NCBI RefSeq assembly: GCF_001953875.1
Contig: NZ_MQUR01000002.1
Coordinates: forward strand, 74,158 to 138,157
Direction: 5' to 3'
Origin: Streptomyces amritsarensis
GTDB lineage: Bacteria; Actinomycetota; Actinomycetes; Streptomycetales; Streptomycetaceae
DNA length: 64,000 nt
Below the pieces are notes generated by a model. The model saw nothing but the letters and a program-made list of their open reading frames with translations. It did no database searches and was not told the DNA's origin. Numbering within the stretch: position 1 is the first letter of the stretch; every line of letters begins with the position of its first letter. The position numbers and the translations under genes are program-made. Shown here piece by piece: positions 32,006 through 40,896 of the stretch.

Positions 32006-32797
32006 GTGACCCAGCAGATACAGGAGCCGGAGCTGACCGGAGTGCGCAATTTCCGCGATGTGGGCGGATTGCCGACTTCTGATGGGCGAAGGGTCACAAC
32101 GGGACGACTGTTCCGAAGCGGACATCTCGCGCATGCCACCGAAACCGATGCAGAGTTCCTCACTTCGCTCGGCCTCCACACCATCTTCGACTTCCGCAAC
32201 GGCGCCGACCACGCCCTGGAGGGACCGGACGTCGAACTGCCCGGCGTGCGGAACGTCAACATCCCGCTCTCGGACCCGGCGGACGGCCGGGAGTTCTGGC
32301 GGCTGGTCCGCGACGGCGACCTCGACCAGCTCCGCTCCATCCTGGGCGACGGCAAGGCCGCGGCCCGGATGGCGAACTCCTACCGCGGGATCATCCGGAC
32401 CCGTACCGCCGAGCACAGCCGGGTCGTCCACGCCCTCGCCGAGGACAGCGTCCCCGCCCTCCTGCACTGCGCGGCCGGCAAGGACCGGGCCGGCCTCTCC
32501 GTCGCCGTCACCCTGCTCGCGCTCGGCGTCGAGCGCGAGGCGATCGTCACGGACTACCTGGAGTCCAACGCCCCCCACCGCCGCTACCGGGTGCACCGCA
32601 GCTCCGCGTCGGCCGAGGCCCGCTCACCCGAGGTGATGGAGCTGCTCGCGCCGCTCTTCGACGCCCGCGCCGAGTACCTGACCGCCGCCTTCGACACCAT
32701 CGACGAGGTCTGGGGCGGGGTCGACCACTACCTGGCGGAGGGTCTCGGGCTGCAGCACGAGACCCTCGACCGGCTCCGGGACCGACTGTTGGTCTGA
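32006..32797 (+). CDS. Tyrosine-protein-phosphatase-like protein
   Basis: 263 residues of the Y_phosphatase3 family (MptpB/LipA-like phosphatases of tyrosine, serine or phosphoinositides). NFRDVGGLPTSDGR and GRLFRSGHL open the domain; the P loop is HCAAGKDRAG with nucleophile C155 and R161, including the Lys and Asp of the triple-specificity subgroup. The GTG start has GAGGAG six bases upstream. It is convergent with the hopanoid operon end and monocistronic. Confidence 0.92.
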   Translation: MTQQIQEPELTGVRNFRDVGGLPTSDGRRVTTGRLFRSGHLAHATETDAEFLTSLGLHTIFDFRNGADHALEGPDVELPGVRNVNIPLSDPADGREFWRLVRDGDLDQLRSILGDGKAAARMANSYRGIIRTRTAEHSRVVHALAEDSVPALLHCAAGKDRAGLSVAVTLLALGVEREAIVTDYLESNAPHRRYRVHRSSASAEARSPEVMELLAPLFDARAEYLTAAFDTIDEVWGGVDHYLAEGLGLQHETLDRLRDRLLV

Positions 32798-32902
32798 TCC
32801 CGGGACCGGACCGGGGACCCGGACCGGGGCCCTGGGACCCGGGGCCTGCGGGGACCCGGGGCCCGGGCCGGGACCTGGGACCCGGACCGGGCACGCAGGG
32901 CG
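32798..32902. repeat. GC-only low-complexity spacer between convergent genes
   Basis: About 100 bases made of repeated GGACCGG, GGGACC and CCCGGG elements, able to form many alternative hairpins. It lies between the stops of the phosphatase gene (+) and the aminotransferase gene (-) and probably terminates both. Confidence 0.6.
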
Positions 32903-34309
32903 TCAGCGCGCGGCGACCGCCTGCTTCACCAGCGTCCGGCCGAAGTCCCACATCAGACCGGACCCGCCGTGCGCCTCGTCCATGACCTCGCGGAAGGCGC
33001 CGACGAACCGGTCGACGTCCTGCTCGTCCAGGACCAGCGGCGGAATCAGTTTGATCACCTCCAGGTGGTCCCCGGAGACCTGGGTGAGGATCCGGTGCTT
33101 CTGCAGCAGCGGCACCACGACCATCTGCGCGAAGAGGCCCTTGCGGGCCGCCTGCAGCATGGCCCAGCGGCTGCGCAGCCCCAGCGACGAGGGCCGCCCG
33201 AACTCGATGCCGATCATCAGGCCGCGTCCGCGCACCTCGTGCAGCAGCTCGTACTCGTCCACCAGCGCCGCGAGGCGCCCGCGCAGCAGGTCGCCGGTCG
33301 CCCGGGCGCGGGCCACGAGGTGCTCGTCCTCCATGACGGACAGCACCGCCAGCCCGGCCGCCATCGCCTGCGCGTTGGACCCGAAGCTCGCGGAGTGCAC
33401 GAGGACCCGGTCCATGGACGAGTAGACCTTCTTGAAGATCCAGTCCTTGCCCAGGGTCGCCCCGACCGGCACGTAGCCGCCCGACAGCGCCTTGGCCACG
33501 CACACCAGGTCCGGCTCCACGCCCGGCTCGTGCTGGTACGCGTAGAAGTCGCCGGTACGCCCCAGCCCGGTCTGCACCTCGTCCGCGATCAGCAGCGCCC
33601 CCCGCCGGTGCAGCAGCTCCTGCGCGGCGAGCAGGAATCCGGGCGGCGCCGCGAGGACCCCCTTGCCCTGGATCGGCTCGACGACGAAGGCGGCGACGTC
33701 GCCGCGCTTCAGCTCCCGCTCCAGGGCGGCCAGGTCGCCCAGCGCGACCTGGGTGTCGGGCAGGAGCGGGGCGAAGCCGTCCCGGAAGCCGCCCTCGCCG
33801 TTCACCGAGAGCGAGCCGGCGGTCAGCCCGTGGAAAGCGTGGTCGCAGTAGAGGATCCTGGGCCGCCCGGTGGCGTACCGGGCGAACTTCAGGGCCGTCT
33901 CCACCGCCTCGGTTCCGCTGTTGCCGAAGAAGACGCGGTCCAGATGGGGGCTGTACGACAGGAGCCGCTCGGCCAGCAGCCCGGGCAGCGGCTGGCAGTC
34001 GAAGCGGGTGAGGTCGGCGAGCTGGGCGTCCAGCACGTCGTGCAGGGCCTGCCGGACGACGGGGTGGTGGCGGCCCAGGCCCATCACCCCGAAGCCGGCG
34101 AGCATGTCGAGGTAGTCGTTGCCCTCGGCGTCCCAGAAGTGCGCTCCCTCGGCCCGCTCGTAGACCTTGTCGAAGCCGATGGTGCGCAGCATCCGGGGCA
34201 GTTGGTGGTTGAGGTGGCGGGAGTGCAGCTCGTACCGCTCCGCGCCGCGTGCGGCCAGGAGCGCGCCGAGGTCGAAACCGCCGCCCCGCTCCCCTTCCGC
34301 CGGGCTCAT
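32903..34309 (-). CDS. hpnO: Class III aminotransferase of hopanoid side-chain synthesis (HpnO type)
   Basis: 468 residues, PLP fold type I class III. FFGNSGTEAVETALKFAR, the pyridine-binding Asp in LLIADEVQTGLGRTG, the Schiff-base lysine in CVAKALSGGYVPVGA, and SASFGSNAQAMAAGLAVL. HpnO-type enzymes convert the aldehyde derived from ribosylhopane to aminobacteriohopanetriol. Its ATG overlaps the HpnH stop (ATGA), and it ends the hopanoid operon. In the S. coelicolor cluster, as I recall it, ispG and dxs stand between these two genes; here they are absent. Confidence 0.88.
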   Translation of the reverse strand: MSPAEGERGGGFDLGALLAARGAERYELHSRHLNHQLPRMLRTIGFDKVYERAEGAHFWDAEGNDYLDMLAGFGVMGLGRHHPVVRQALHDVLDAQLADLTRFDCQPLPGLLAERLLSYSPHLDRVFFGNSGTEAVETALKFARYATGRPRILYCDHAFHGLTAGSLSVNGEGGFRDGFAPLLPDTQVALGDLAALERELKRGDVAAFVVEPIQGKGVLAAPPGFLLAAQELLHRRGALLIADEVQTGLGRTGDFYAYQHEPGVEPDLVCVAKALSGGYVPVGATLGKDWIFKKVYSSMDRVLVHSASFGSNAQAMAAGLAVLSVMEDEHLVARARATGDLLRGRLAALVDEYELLHEVRGRGLMIGIEFGRPSSLGLRSRWAMLQAARKGLFAQMVVVPLLQKHRILTQVSGDHLEVIKLIPPLVLDEQDVDRFVGAFREVMDEAHGGSGLMWDFGRTLVKQAVAAR

Positions 34310-35337
34310 GCCGACCTGTCCCGGTTGCCTCCGACCGTCTCCCGGGCGGCCCGCAGGGATTCCTTGAGGGACCCCATGGTGGCGAGGACGGCGGTGGGCT
34401 CGTAACCGCAGTGCGCCATGCAGTTCGCGCAGCGCGGGTCCTTTCCGCGGCCGTACTTGCTCCAGTCGGTCTCTTCCACGAGTTCCCGGTACGTCGGGAC
34501 GTAGCCGTCGCTCATCAGATAGCAGGGGCGCTGCCAGCCGAAGAGGGAGTAATTCGGAATGGCCCAGGCCGTGCAGGGGAAATCGGCCTTCCCTTCCAGG
34601 AAGTCCAGGAAGAGCGGGGAGTGGTTGAGCCGCCAGCGCCGCCGGTTGCCGCCCGCGAACGCCTTCCTGAAGAGTTCGCGGGTCTGGTCGACGCCCAGGA
34701 AGTGCTCCTGGTCCGGTGCCTTTTCGTAGGCGTAGGCGGGCGAGATCATCATTTCGTCCACCTGGAGGTCGTCATTGAGGAAGTTGAGGACCTCGATGAT
34801 CGTCTGCGGTGTGTCGGTGTTGAAGAAGGTGGAGTTCGTGGTCACCCGGAATCCACGCCGCTTGGCTTCCTTGATGGCCTCGACCGCCTCGTCGAAGACG
34901 CCTTCCTTCGCCACCGACTCGTCGTGGCGCTCGCGCAGGCCGTCGATGTGCACGGCGAAGGCGAAGTACGGCGAGGGCGTGAACTTCTCGATCTTCTTGC
35001 GCAGGAGCAGCGCGTTGGTGCAGAGGAAGACGTACTTCCGCCGTGCCACCAATTGCCGCACGATCTCGTGGATCTGCGGGTGCATCAAGGGCTCCCCGCC
35101 CGCGATGGACACCATGGGCGCGCCGGACTCCAGTACGGCCCCGACCGCCTGGGCCACCGGCATGCGCTGCTTGAGCACTCCTGCCGGGTGCTGGATCTTC
35201 CCGCACCCCTCGCAGGCCAGGTTGCACGCGTAGAGCGGCTCCAGCTCGACGATCAGCGGGAACTTCTCGCGCTTGCGGAGCTTCTGTTCGAGCAGATAGG
35301 TCCCGACCCTGATGGTCTGGCGCAGCGGCATGGCCAT
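34306..35337 (-). CDS. hpnH: Adenosyl-hopene transferase HpnH (radical SAM)
   Basis: 343 residues. Radical-SAM cluster C38-x3-C42-x2-C45 (CNLACEGC), SIAGGEPLMHPQI, and a C-terminal Cys-rich part (QRPCYLMSDGY, DPRCANCMAHCGYEPT) typical of HpnH. It couples a 5'-deoxyadenosyl radical to hopene to make adenosylhopane. ATG at 35337 with a near-perfect AGGAGGTG six bases upstream; that site overlaps the end of the hpnG gene. A second Met is two codons on. Confidence 0.95.
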   Translation of the reverse strand: MAMPLRQTIRVGTYLLEQKLRKREKFPLIVELEPLYACNLACEGCGKIQHPAGVLKQRMPVAQAVGAVLESGAPMVSIAGGEPLMHPQIHEIVRQLVARRKYVFLCTNALLLRKKIEKFTPSPYFAFAVHIDGLRERHDESVAKEGVFDEAVEAIKEAKRRGFRVTTNSTFFNTDTPQTIIEVLNFLNDDLQVDEMMISPAYAYEKAPDQEHFLGVDQTRELFRKAFAGGNRRRWRLNHSPLFLDFLEGKADFPCTAWAIPNYSLFGWQRPCYLMSDGYVPTYRELVEETDWSKYGRGKDPRCANCMAHCGYEPTAVLATMGSLKESLRAARETVGGNRDRSA

Positions 35338-35342
35338 CTGGC

Positions 35343-36020
35343 TCACCTCCTGGGGAGCAGCGAAGAACGGTGCCATTCGTAAAACGCGGGCAGTACGGCA
35401 CGCAGGACACGGAAGGCCGATATTCCCCCGCGCACCGTGCCGATTCGGACGAGCTCGTGCTCCGGGGCGTCCACGATCACCCGGACGGCCGCAACGGGGC
35501 GGCCCCCGCCCCGGACCGCGGCCCAGAGGGTCGCGGCGGACTCCATGTCGACGGCGACGGCGCCCGTGGCGCGCAGGTGCGCGCGCTCCTGGCCGCGGAC
35601 GACGTGGTCGGACCCGGTCAGCGGGCCGGTGTGCACGGTCCGGCCGGGGGCGGCCCGGGCCAGCGCCTCGGCGAGCAGCGCGGTCCCGGTGCAGGGGACG
35701 GTCCCCCGCGGGTCGCGGGCCTCCTGCGCGACGACGAGATCGCCCGGGTTCATGCCGGGGACGAGACCGGCGCAGAAGCCGGTGGCGAGGACGGCGGCCC
35801 GCTCCGTCCCGGGCGCCTCCAGGGCCCGGCGGACGGCCCGTTCGGCCGCGCGCGGGCCCATCCCGGTGCGCAGGAGGGTGTACGCCCCGGCCTGCGCGTG
35901 GGGCGTACCGCGTACCGGGCCGCGCCCCGCGCTGCGCAGCGCCACCTGCTCGATGCGCAGGGCGCACGCGACCAGCAGCGGCCCGCCCCCGTCCGCCCGG
36001 TCGCCCTCGGCGGCGGACAT
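35343..36020 (-). CDS. hpnG: Adenosylhopane nucleosidase/phosphorylase HpnG
   Basis: 225 residues of the nucleoside phosphorylase/MTA-SAH nucleosidase fold: LVACALRIEQVALRS, TGMGPRAAERAV, ATGFCAGLVPGMNPGDLVVAQEARDP, VDMESAATLWAA with the ribose-binding Glu, and VRVIVDAPEHEL. HpnG removes adenine from adenosylhopane to give (phospho)ribosylhopane, directly after HpnH. It begins within the 3' end of shc (1-base overlap) and its stop lies inside the hpnH ribosome site. Confidence 0.92.
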   Translation of the reverse strand: MSAAEGDRADGGGPLLVACALRIEQVALRSAGRGPVRGTPHAQAGAYTLLRTGMGPRAAERAVRRALEAPGTERAAVLATGFCAGLVPGMNPGDLVVAQEARDPRGTVPCTGTALLAEALARAAPGRTVHTGPLTGSDHVVRGQERAHLRATGAVAVDMESAATLWAAVRGGGRPVAAVRVIVDAPEHELVRIGTVRGGISAFRVLRAVLPAFYEWHRSSLLPRR

Positions 36021-38239
36021 CAGTGGCCCCCGGCGGGTGAGCCTGCCGGGGCGGACGGTTCCCCGTACAGGTAGCGGCCGAGCGCCGTCAGCGGGAACAC
36101 CTGCCGGTACAGGTGGTAGTTGATGGAGAAGTCCCAGGGGAAGCCGGTGCCGGTGAAGTACGGCTCGTCCCAGGAGCCGTCCTCGCGCTGGGTCCGTACC
36201 AGGTGGGCGACGCCCCGTGCGACGGCCTCGCCGTCGCGTTCCCCGGCCGACAGCAGCGCCATGAGCGCCCACGCGGTCTGCGAGGGGGTGGAGGCGCCCT
36301 TCCCGGCCCACGAACGGTCCTGGTAGGAGCGCTGGTCCTCCCCCCAGCCGCCGTCGTCGTTCTGTACGGATTCCAGCCAGCGCACGGCCCGCCGGACCGC
36401 GGGGTGTGCCGGCGCGATGCCGGCCGCGGTGAGGGCGGGCACCACCGAGCCGGTGCCGTAGACGTAGTTGGTGCCCCAGCGGCCGAACCAGCTGCCGTCC
36501 GGCTCCTGTGCGTCGAGCAGCCAGGCGATGCCGCGCCGGGTGCGGGCGTCGCCCGCCCGGCCCTCGAAGGCGAGCATCTCCACCACGTGGGCGGTGACGT
36601 CGGCCGACGGCGGGTCGATGACTTCGCCGAAGTCGCAGAAGGGCAGCCTGTTCGGGAAGGGGCTGGTGTTGTCGGCGTCGAAGGCGCCCCACGCGCCGTC
36701 CTTGGACTGCATGCCGAGGTTCCAGGACACCCCGCGGGCGATGGCGGCGTCGACGCGGACCGGGTCCGGGTGCTTGATCCGGCGCAGGGCGAGGACGACT
36801 TCGGCGGTGTCGTCGATGTCGGGGTAGGTGTCGTTGTGGAACTCGAACGCCCAGCCCCCGGGGGCCAGGCCGGGCCGGCGCACCGCCCAGTCCCCGGTCC
36901 GGGTGATCTCCTCGCCGAGCATCCAGTCCGCGGCCTTGACCAGGGCCGGATGGTCGGGTCGCAGGCCTGCGTCGGCGAGTGCGATCGCGGCGAGGCAGGT
37001 GTCCCACACCGGGGACTGGCAGGCCTCGATCATCCGGGCGCCGTCCTCGCGCCGCACCGCGAACCGGTCCAGCGATTCCAGCCCCGCGCGCATCACCGGG
37101 TGGCCGAGGTCGTAGCCGAGCAGGTGCAGCGCGATGAGGGAGTACACGGCGGGCGGCTGGATCCCGCCCCAGCAGCCGTCGTTCTCCTGGCGTTCGACGA
37201 TCCAGCGGGCGGCGGTGTCCATGGCCGCCTTGCGCAGCCGCCGGGGGGCGAACCGCCGGTAGACGTGCAGGGCCTTGTCCATGCGCTGGAAGACGCCGTC
37301 CCAACTGGCCAGCGGCGCCAGGCGGGGTGGGGGGCAGGGGGTGCGCGCGTCGGTGTGCAGCTCGTCGAGGGTGAAGGGGGCCGGGCGGACCGGGCGCAGC
37401 GCGGAGACCACGGTGAGCGGGACGATCGTCTGGCGGGCCCAGCAGCCGAAGTCGTAGATGTTCAGGGGCACCCAGGGGGGCAGGAACACCAGCTCGGGCG
37501 GGAGTTCGGGCAGGTGGTCCCAGCTCCACCAGCCGAAGAGGGCGAGCCAGATCCGGGTGAAGACGCGGGCGGCGGCGATTCCGCCGTTCGCCCGGATCCA
37601 GGCCGAGGCGCGGCTCATGTGCGGGGCGTCCGGCGGGTCCCCGGCCAGGCGCAGCGCGACGTAGGCCTCGATGGTCGCGGAGAGTTCGGGCGGTCCGCCG
37701 TGGAAGGTGGCCCAGGTGCCGTCCGTGCGCTGCTCGCCGCGGATGAAGAGGGCGGCGGCGTACGTGGTGGCCTCGTCCCGGATGCCGAGGAACTGCCGCA
37801 GCAGGAGGTCCTCGGCGTCCATGGTGACGTTGGTCTCCAGATCGCCCTTCCACCAGCCGGCGGGGTCCTGGCGGTCCAGGAGGTGCCGGGTCGCGCGCGC
37901 GGCGGCCTCGTACACCTCGCGCGGGCTGCCGGCCGGCGGTTCGGGCAGGTCCGCCGCGGTGCGCCCGGTGCCGGGCGCGCCCGGCTGCCGGTAGGAGTGC
38001 GGCGGGCCCGGTCGCCGGACCGGCTCGGGTGGGGCGGCGATCCGCTCCGTGACCGCCACGGGGACGGCGGGTGCGCCGCCGGCCGCCGTCGCGGCTGCGG
38101 GAGCCGGGTCGGGCGGGCCCGCGAGCCCGTACTCGGCCCCCGGGGCGGCCGCCCCGGCGGGGCCGGGCGGCGGGGCGCCCGGGGTGGATTCGCTGCCGGC
38201 GCCGGCGCTCTCCGCGCTGCCGTCGGTCGTCGCTGTCAT
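36020..38239 (-). CDS. shc: Squalene-hopene cyclase
   Basis: 739 residues. Cyclises squalene to hopene on the membrane. The catalytic acid motif D474-I-D-D477 sits in FHNDTYPDIDDTAEV. QW repeats are numerous (e.g. QDPAGWWKGDLE, QENDGCWGG, QSKDGAWGAFDAD, QEPDGSWFGRWG, QNDDGGWGE, QREDGSWDE). The C-terminal FPWDFSINYHLYRQVFPL block is typical. The first 100 or so residues are a Pro/Ala/Gly-rich extension not found in most bacterial cyclases, and a later start could be used. It lies between the polyprenyl synthase and hpnG. Confidence 0.95.
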   Translation of the reverse strand: MTATTDGSAESAGAGSESTPGAPPPGPAGAAAPGAEYGLAGPPDPAPAAATAAGGAPAVPVAVTERIAAPPEPVRRPGPPHSYRQPGAPGTGRTAADLPEPPAGSPREVYEAAARATRHLLDRQDPAGWWKGDLETNVTMDAEDLLLRQFLGIRDEATTYAAALFIRGEQRTDGTWATFHGGPPELSATIEAYVALRLAGDPPDAPHMSRASAWIRANGGIAAARVFTRIWLALFGWWSWDHLPELPPELVFLPPWVPLNIYDFGCWARQTIVPLTVVSALRPVRPAPFTLDELHTDARTPCPPPRLAPLASWDGVFQRMDKALHVYRRFAPRRLRKAAMDTAARWIVERQENDGCWGGIQPPAVYSLIALHLLGYDLGHPVMRAGLESLDRFAVRREDGARMIEACQSPVWDTCLAAIALADAGLRPDHPALVKAADWMLGEEITRTGDWAVRRPGLAPGGWAFEFHNDTYPDIDDTAEVVLALRRIKHPDPVRVDAAIARGVSWNLGMQSKDGAWGAFDADNTSPFPNRLPFCDFGEVIDPPSADVTAHVVEMLAFEGRAGDARTRRGIAWLLDAQEPDGSWFGRWGTNYVYGTGSVVPALTAAGIAPAHPAVRRAVRWLESVQNDDGGWGEDQRSYQDRSWAGKGASTPSQTAWALMALLSAGERDGEAVARGVAHLVRTQREDGSWDEPYFTGTGFPWDFSINYHLYRQVFPLTALGRYLYGEPSAPAGSPAGGH

Positions 38240-38359
38240 GGCTTCCCCTTAGAACAGTGTCCTGTGCTGTGCTGGGGTCTGCCGTCGGCCGGTGCGCGCC
38301 CCCCTCAGGCGGCGGCGCCGGCCGGCGACTCGCGATTCATATCCGCTGTCGGGTGGCGG

Positions 38360-39460
38360 TCACCTCTTGCGTACGACGACGAAGTCGGCGAGGTCGACGA
38401 GCTGTTCGCGCACCCGCTGCGGCATGTCGACGTCGTCCAGGGCCCGGATCGCGACGGCGTGCTGGCGGCGCGCCTCGTCCGCGGTCCACTGGCGGCCGCC
38501 GGCCTCCTCGATGAGTGCCGCGCGGGCCGCGAACTCCTCCTCGGAGAAGTTCTCGAAGTCGCTGCTCTTGGCGTCGGCGGCGAGCAGTTCGGCGAGCTGC
38601 TCGGAGGCGGGCCCGCCGGCGGCGAGGGCGGCGACCACCGGCAAAGACTTCTTGCGCTGGCGCAGGTCGCTCCAGGTCTGCTTGCCGGTGGACTCCGGGT
38701 CGCCCCAGATGCCGAGCAGGTCGTCGACGGCCTGGAAGGCGAGGCCGAGGTGGTAGCCGTACTCCTCCAGCTTGTCGGCCGTACGGTCGTCCGCGCCGCC
38801 GAGGACGGCGCCGATGGAGACCGCGCAGGCGAGCAGGGCGCCGGTCTTGTTGCCCTCCATCTCCAGGCACTCCTCGACGCTGACGCGCTCACGGTGCTCG
38901 TAGGAGATGTCCTGGGCCTGGCCGTCGATGAGCTTGCGGCTGGCGGTGGTCAGCCGGCGGGTGGCGCGGCCGGCCTCGACGGTGCCGAGCTCCAGCAGGA
39001 CCTCGTTGGCGAGGGCGAAGAGGGCGTCGCCGACCAGGATCGCCTGGGCGGGTCCGTGCACCTTCCACACGGTGTCGCGGTGGCGGCGCTGCTCGTCGCC
39101 GTCCATCAGGTCGTCGTGGAGCAGCGAGAAGTTGTGCACGAGCTCGACGGCGACGGCGCCGGGGATGCCGACCTCCGGCGCGGCGCCCGCGGCTTCGGCG
39201 GAGAGCAGGGCGAGGGCGGGGCGGACGGCCTTGCCGCCGTCGCCGTCGGCCGGGTGGCCCTGGGCGTCGATCCAGCCGAAGTGGTAGGCGGCGACGGTGT
39301 CCATGGGCGCGGCGAGGCGGTCCACGGCCGCGCGGAGGGCGGGGGTCGACATCGTCCGGCCGCGTTCCAGGAGGGCGACGGTGTCCGCCTTCTCCACGCC
39401 CCTTCCGGCTGCGCCCACACTGGCATCCGTGTTCTCGACAGCCGGGTTCCCCGGGTTCAC
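38360..39460 (-). CDS. Polyprenyl (farnesyl-type) diphosphate synthase
   Basis: 366 residues. First Asp-rich motif LLHDDLMDGD, second FQAVDDLLGIWGD, with GNKTGALLACAVSIGAVLGG between; the residues before the first motif (HNFSL) fit a short-chain, farnesyl-producing enzyme. It supplies farnesyl diphosphate for squalene. Start choice: GTG 39460 has AGAGGAGAG seven bases upstream (about 39464-39472), while ATG 39520 overlaps the hpnE stop and would add a Thr-rich leader encoded by a GTGGTGCTC repeat. Both are possible. Confidence 0.9.
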   Translation of the reverse strand: MNPGNPAVENTDASVGAAGRGVEKADTVALLERGRTMSTPALRAAVDRLAAPMDTVAAYHFGWIDAQGHPADGDGGKAVRPALALLSAEAAGAAPEVGIPGAVAVELVHNFSLLHDDLMDGDEQRRHRDTVWKVHGPAQAILVGDALFALANEVLLELGTVEAGRATRRLTTASRKLIDGQAQDISYEHRERVSVEECLEMEGNKTGALLACAVSIGAVLGGADDRTADKLEEYGYHLGLAFQAVDDLLGIWGDPESTGKQTWSDLRQRKKSLPVVAALAAGGPASEQLAELLAADAKSSDFENFSEEEFAARAALIEEAGGRQWTADEARRQHAVAIRALDDVDMPQRVREQLVDLADFVVVRKR

Positions 39461-39516
39461 TGGCTCTCCTCTTGTTCCTGTACGTGTGGTGCTCGTGGTG
39501 CTCGTGGTGGTGGTCG

Positions 39517-40896
39517 TCATGCCGCCTCCTGCAGAGGGTGTTCGCGGTGGCGGCCGAGCGCGGCGAGTGCGGCCTGGGCCGCGCTCAGTCCGCTCCGGAC
39601 GGCGCCCTCCATGGTCGCGGGCCAACCCGTGGCAGTCCACGCACCGGCCAGGTAGAGCCCCGGCGTGTCGGTCCGCGCCCCGGGGCGCAGCCGGCCGACG
39701 CCGGGCGCGGGTGCGAAGGTCGCCGTCCGCTCCCGGGTGACGAAGAAGTCCCGTACCTTGGCCCCGCGCGCGGCGGGCAGCAGCCGCTCCAGCTCGGGCA
39801 GGTACTTGCCGCGCAGCACCGAGACGGGCTCGTCGATGTCGTCCTGGGCGGCGGACTGCGACAGCGCCAGATACTGGCCGCCGTCGGGGAGTCCGGAGGA
39901 GTCGGTGCGGTCGAAGACCCACTGCACCGGCGAGCCGAGTGCGGCGAAGAAGGGCTGCTTGAGCACCTTGCGGTCGTAGACGACGTGGACGTTCAGGATC
40001 GGTGCGGTGCCGATGTCGAGGAGCTTGTCGGGGTCGGCGAGGGCGCCGGCGGGCAGCAGTCCGTGCGTCTCGCGCTGCGGTACGGCGAGGACGACGGTGC
40101 CCGCGTCGAGGGACTCCTCCTCGGTGTCGACCCGCCAGGCCCCTTCGGGCGTACGGGTCACGGCCGTGACGCGGGTGCGCAGCCGGGTGCGTACCCCGGC
40201 CGCGTCGAGCTGCTTGCGGGCGAGGGTGTCGTGGAGCTCGCCGAGCGGTACGCGGGCCCAGCCGATGTCGGCCGCGCCCTTCTCGGAGAGCAGGCCGGTC
40301 TTGAAGACCATCGCGGCCAGGCCCAGCGAGGAGTGTGCGGCGTTGGCGTTGAGGGTGGCGATGCCGACGAGGTCCCACAGGGCCTCGATGGTGCGGGCGG
40401 ACTGGCCGTAGCGGCCGAGCCAGGTGGCGAAGTCCAGGCCGTCCAGGGCCGGGTCCCCCGGGTCGAGGCGGCGCAGGGCGAGGGCGGCGCGTCCGACGCT
40501 CGCGCGCTCGGCGAGGGACATGTGCGGGTAGCGGGCGAGTGCTCCGGCGAGGTGCAGGGGCACGGGCAGGCCGCCGCGGCGCAGCCGTCCCAGGCGCGGT
40601 CCGCCGGGGTGGGCGACGTCGAGGACGGGTACGTCGAGCCGGTCCTGGAGCGGGGCGAGGGCGGTGCCCCCGACGCGGTCGAGGAACCACCGGTAGGCCG
40701 TGCAGCAGCGGAGGTAGACGTGCTGACCGTTGTCGACGTCGAGGTCGCCGCGCTTGAAGGAGAAGGCGAGCCCGCCGAGTCGGGGGCGGCCTTCGAGCAG
40801 GGTGACGCGCAGCCCGGCGTCGGCGAGTTCGAGGGCGGTGGTGACGCCGGCGAGTCCGCCGCCGACGACGACGGCGTGCTGGTCGGTACCGGTCAT
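39517..40896 (-). CDS. hpnE: Hydroxysqualene dehydroxylase HpnE
   Basis: 459-residue FAD amine-oxidase/phytoene-desaturase-type flavoprotein: AVVVGGGLAGVTTALELADAG, LEGRPRLGGLAFSF, NGQHVYLRCCTAYRWFLDRVG and the C-terminal FAD block PGLYLAGAWTATGWPATMEGAVRSG. It reduces hydroxysqualene to squalene, the third step of the HpnCDE route. ATG overlaps the stop of the small ORF upstream (ATGA) and its own stop overlaps a possible ATG of the polyprenyl synthase. Confidence 0.93.
   Translation of the reverse strand: MTGTDQHAVVVGGGLAGVTTALELADAGLRVTLLEGRPRLGGLAFSFKRGDLDVDNGQHVYLRCCTAYRWFLDRVGGTALAPLQDRLDVPVLDVAHPGGPRLGRLRRGGLPVPLHLAGALARYPHMSLAERASVGRAALALRRLDPGDPALDGLDFATWLGRYGQSARTIEALWDLVGIATLNANAAHSSLGLAAMVFKTGLLSEKGAADIGWARVPLGELHDTLARKQLDAAGVRTRLRTRVTAVTRTPEGAWRVDTEEESLDAGTVVLAVPQRETHGLLPAGALADPDKLLDIGTAPILNVHVVYDRKVLKQPFFAALGSPVQWVFDRTDSSGLPDGGQYLALSQSAAQDDIDEPVSVLRGKYLPELERLLPAARGAKVRDFFVTRERTATFAPAPGVGRLRPGARTDTPGLYLAGAWTATGWPATMEGAVRSGLSAAQAALAALGRHREHPLQEAA

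Noticed and set aside
36113-39655. Open frame of 1180 codons on the + strand across shc and the polyprenyl synthase
   Set aside because: Antisense to two well-recognised genes and of shadow composition (Gly/Ala/Val/Arg).
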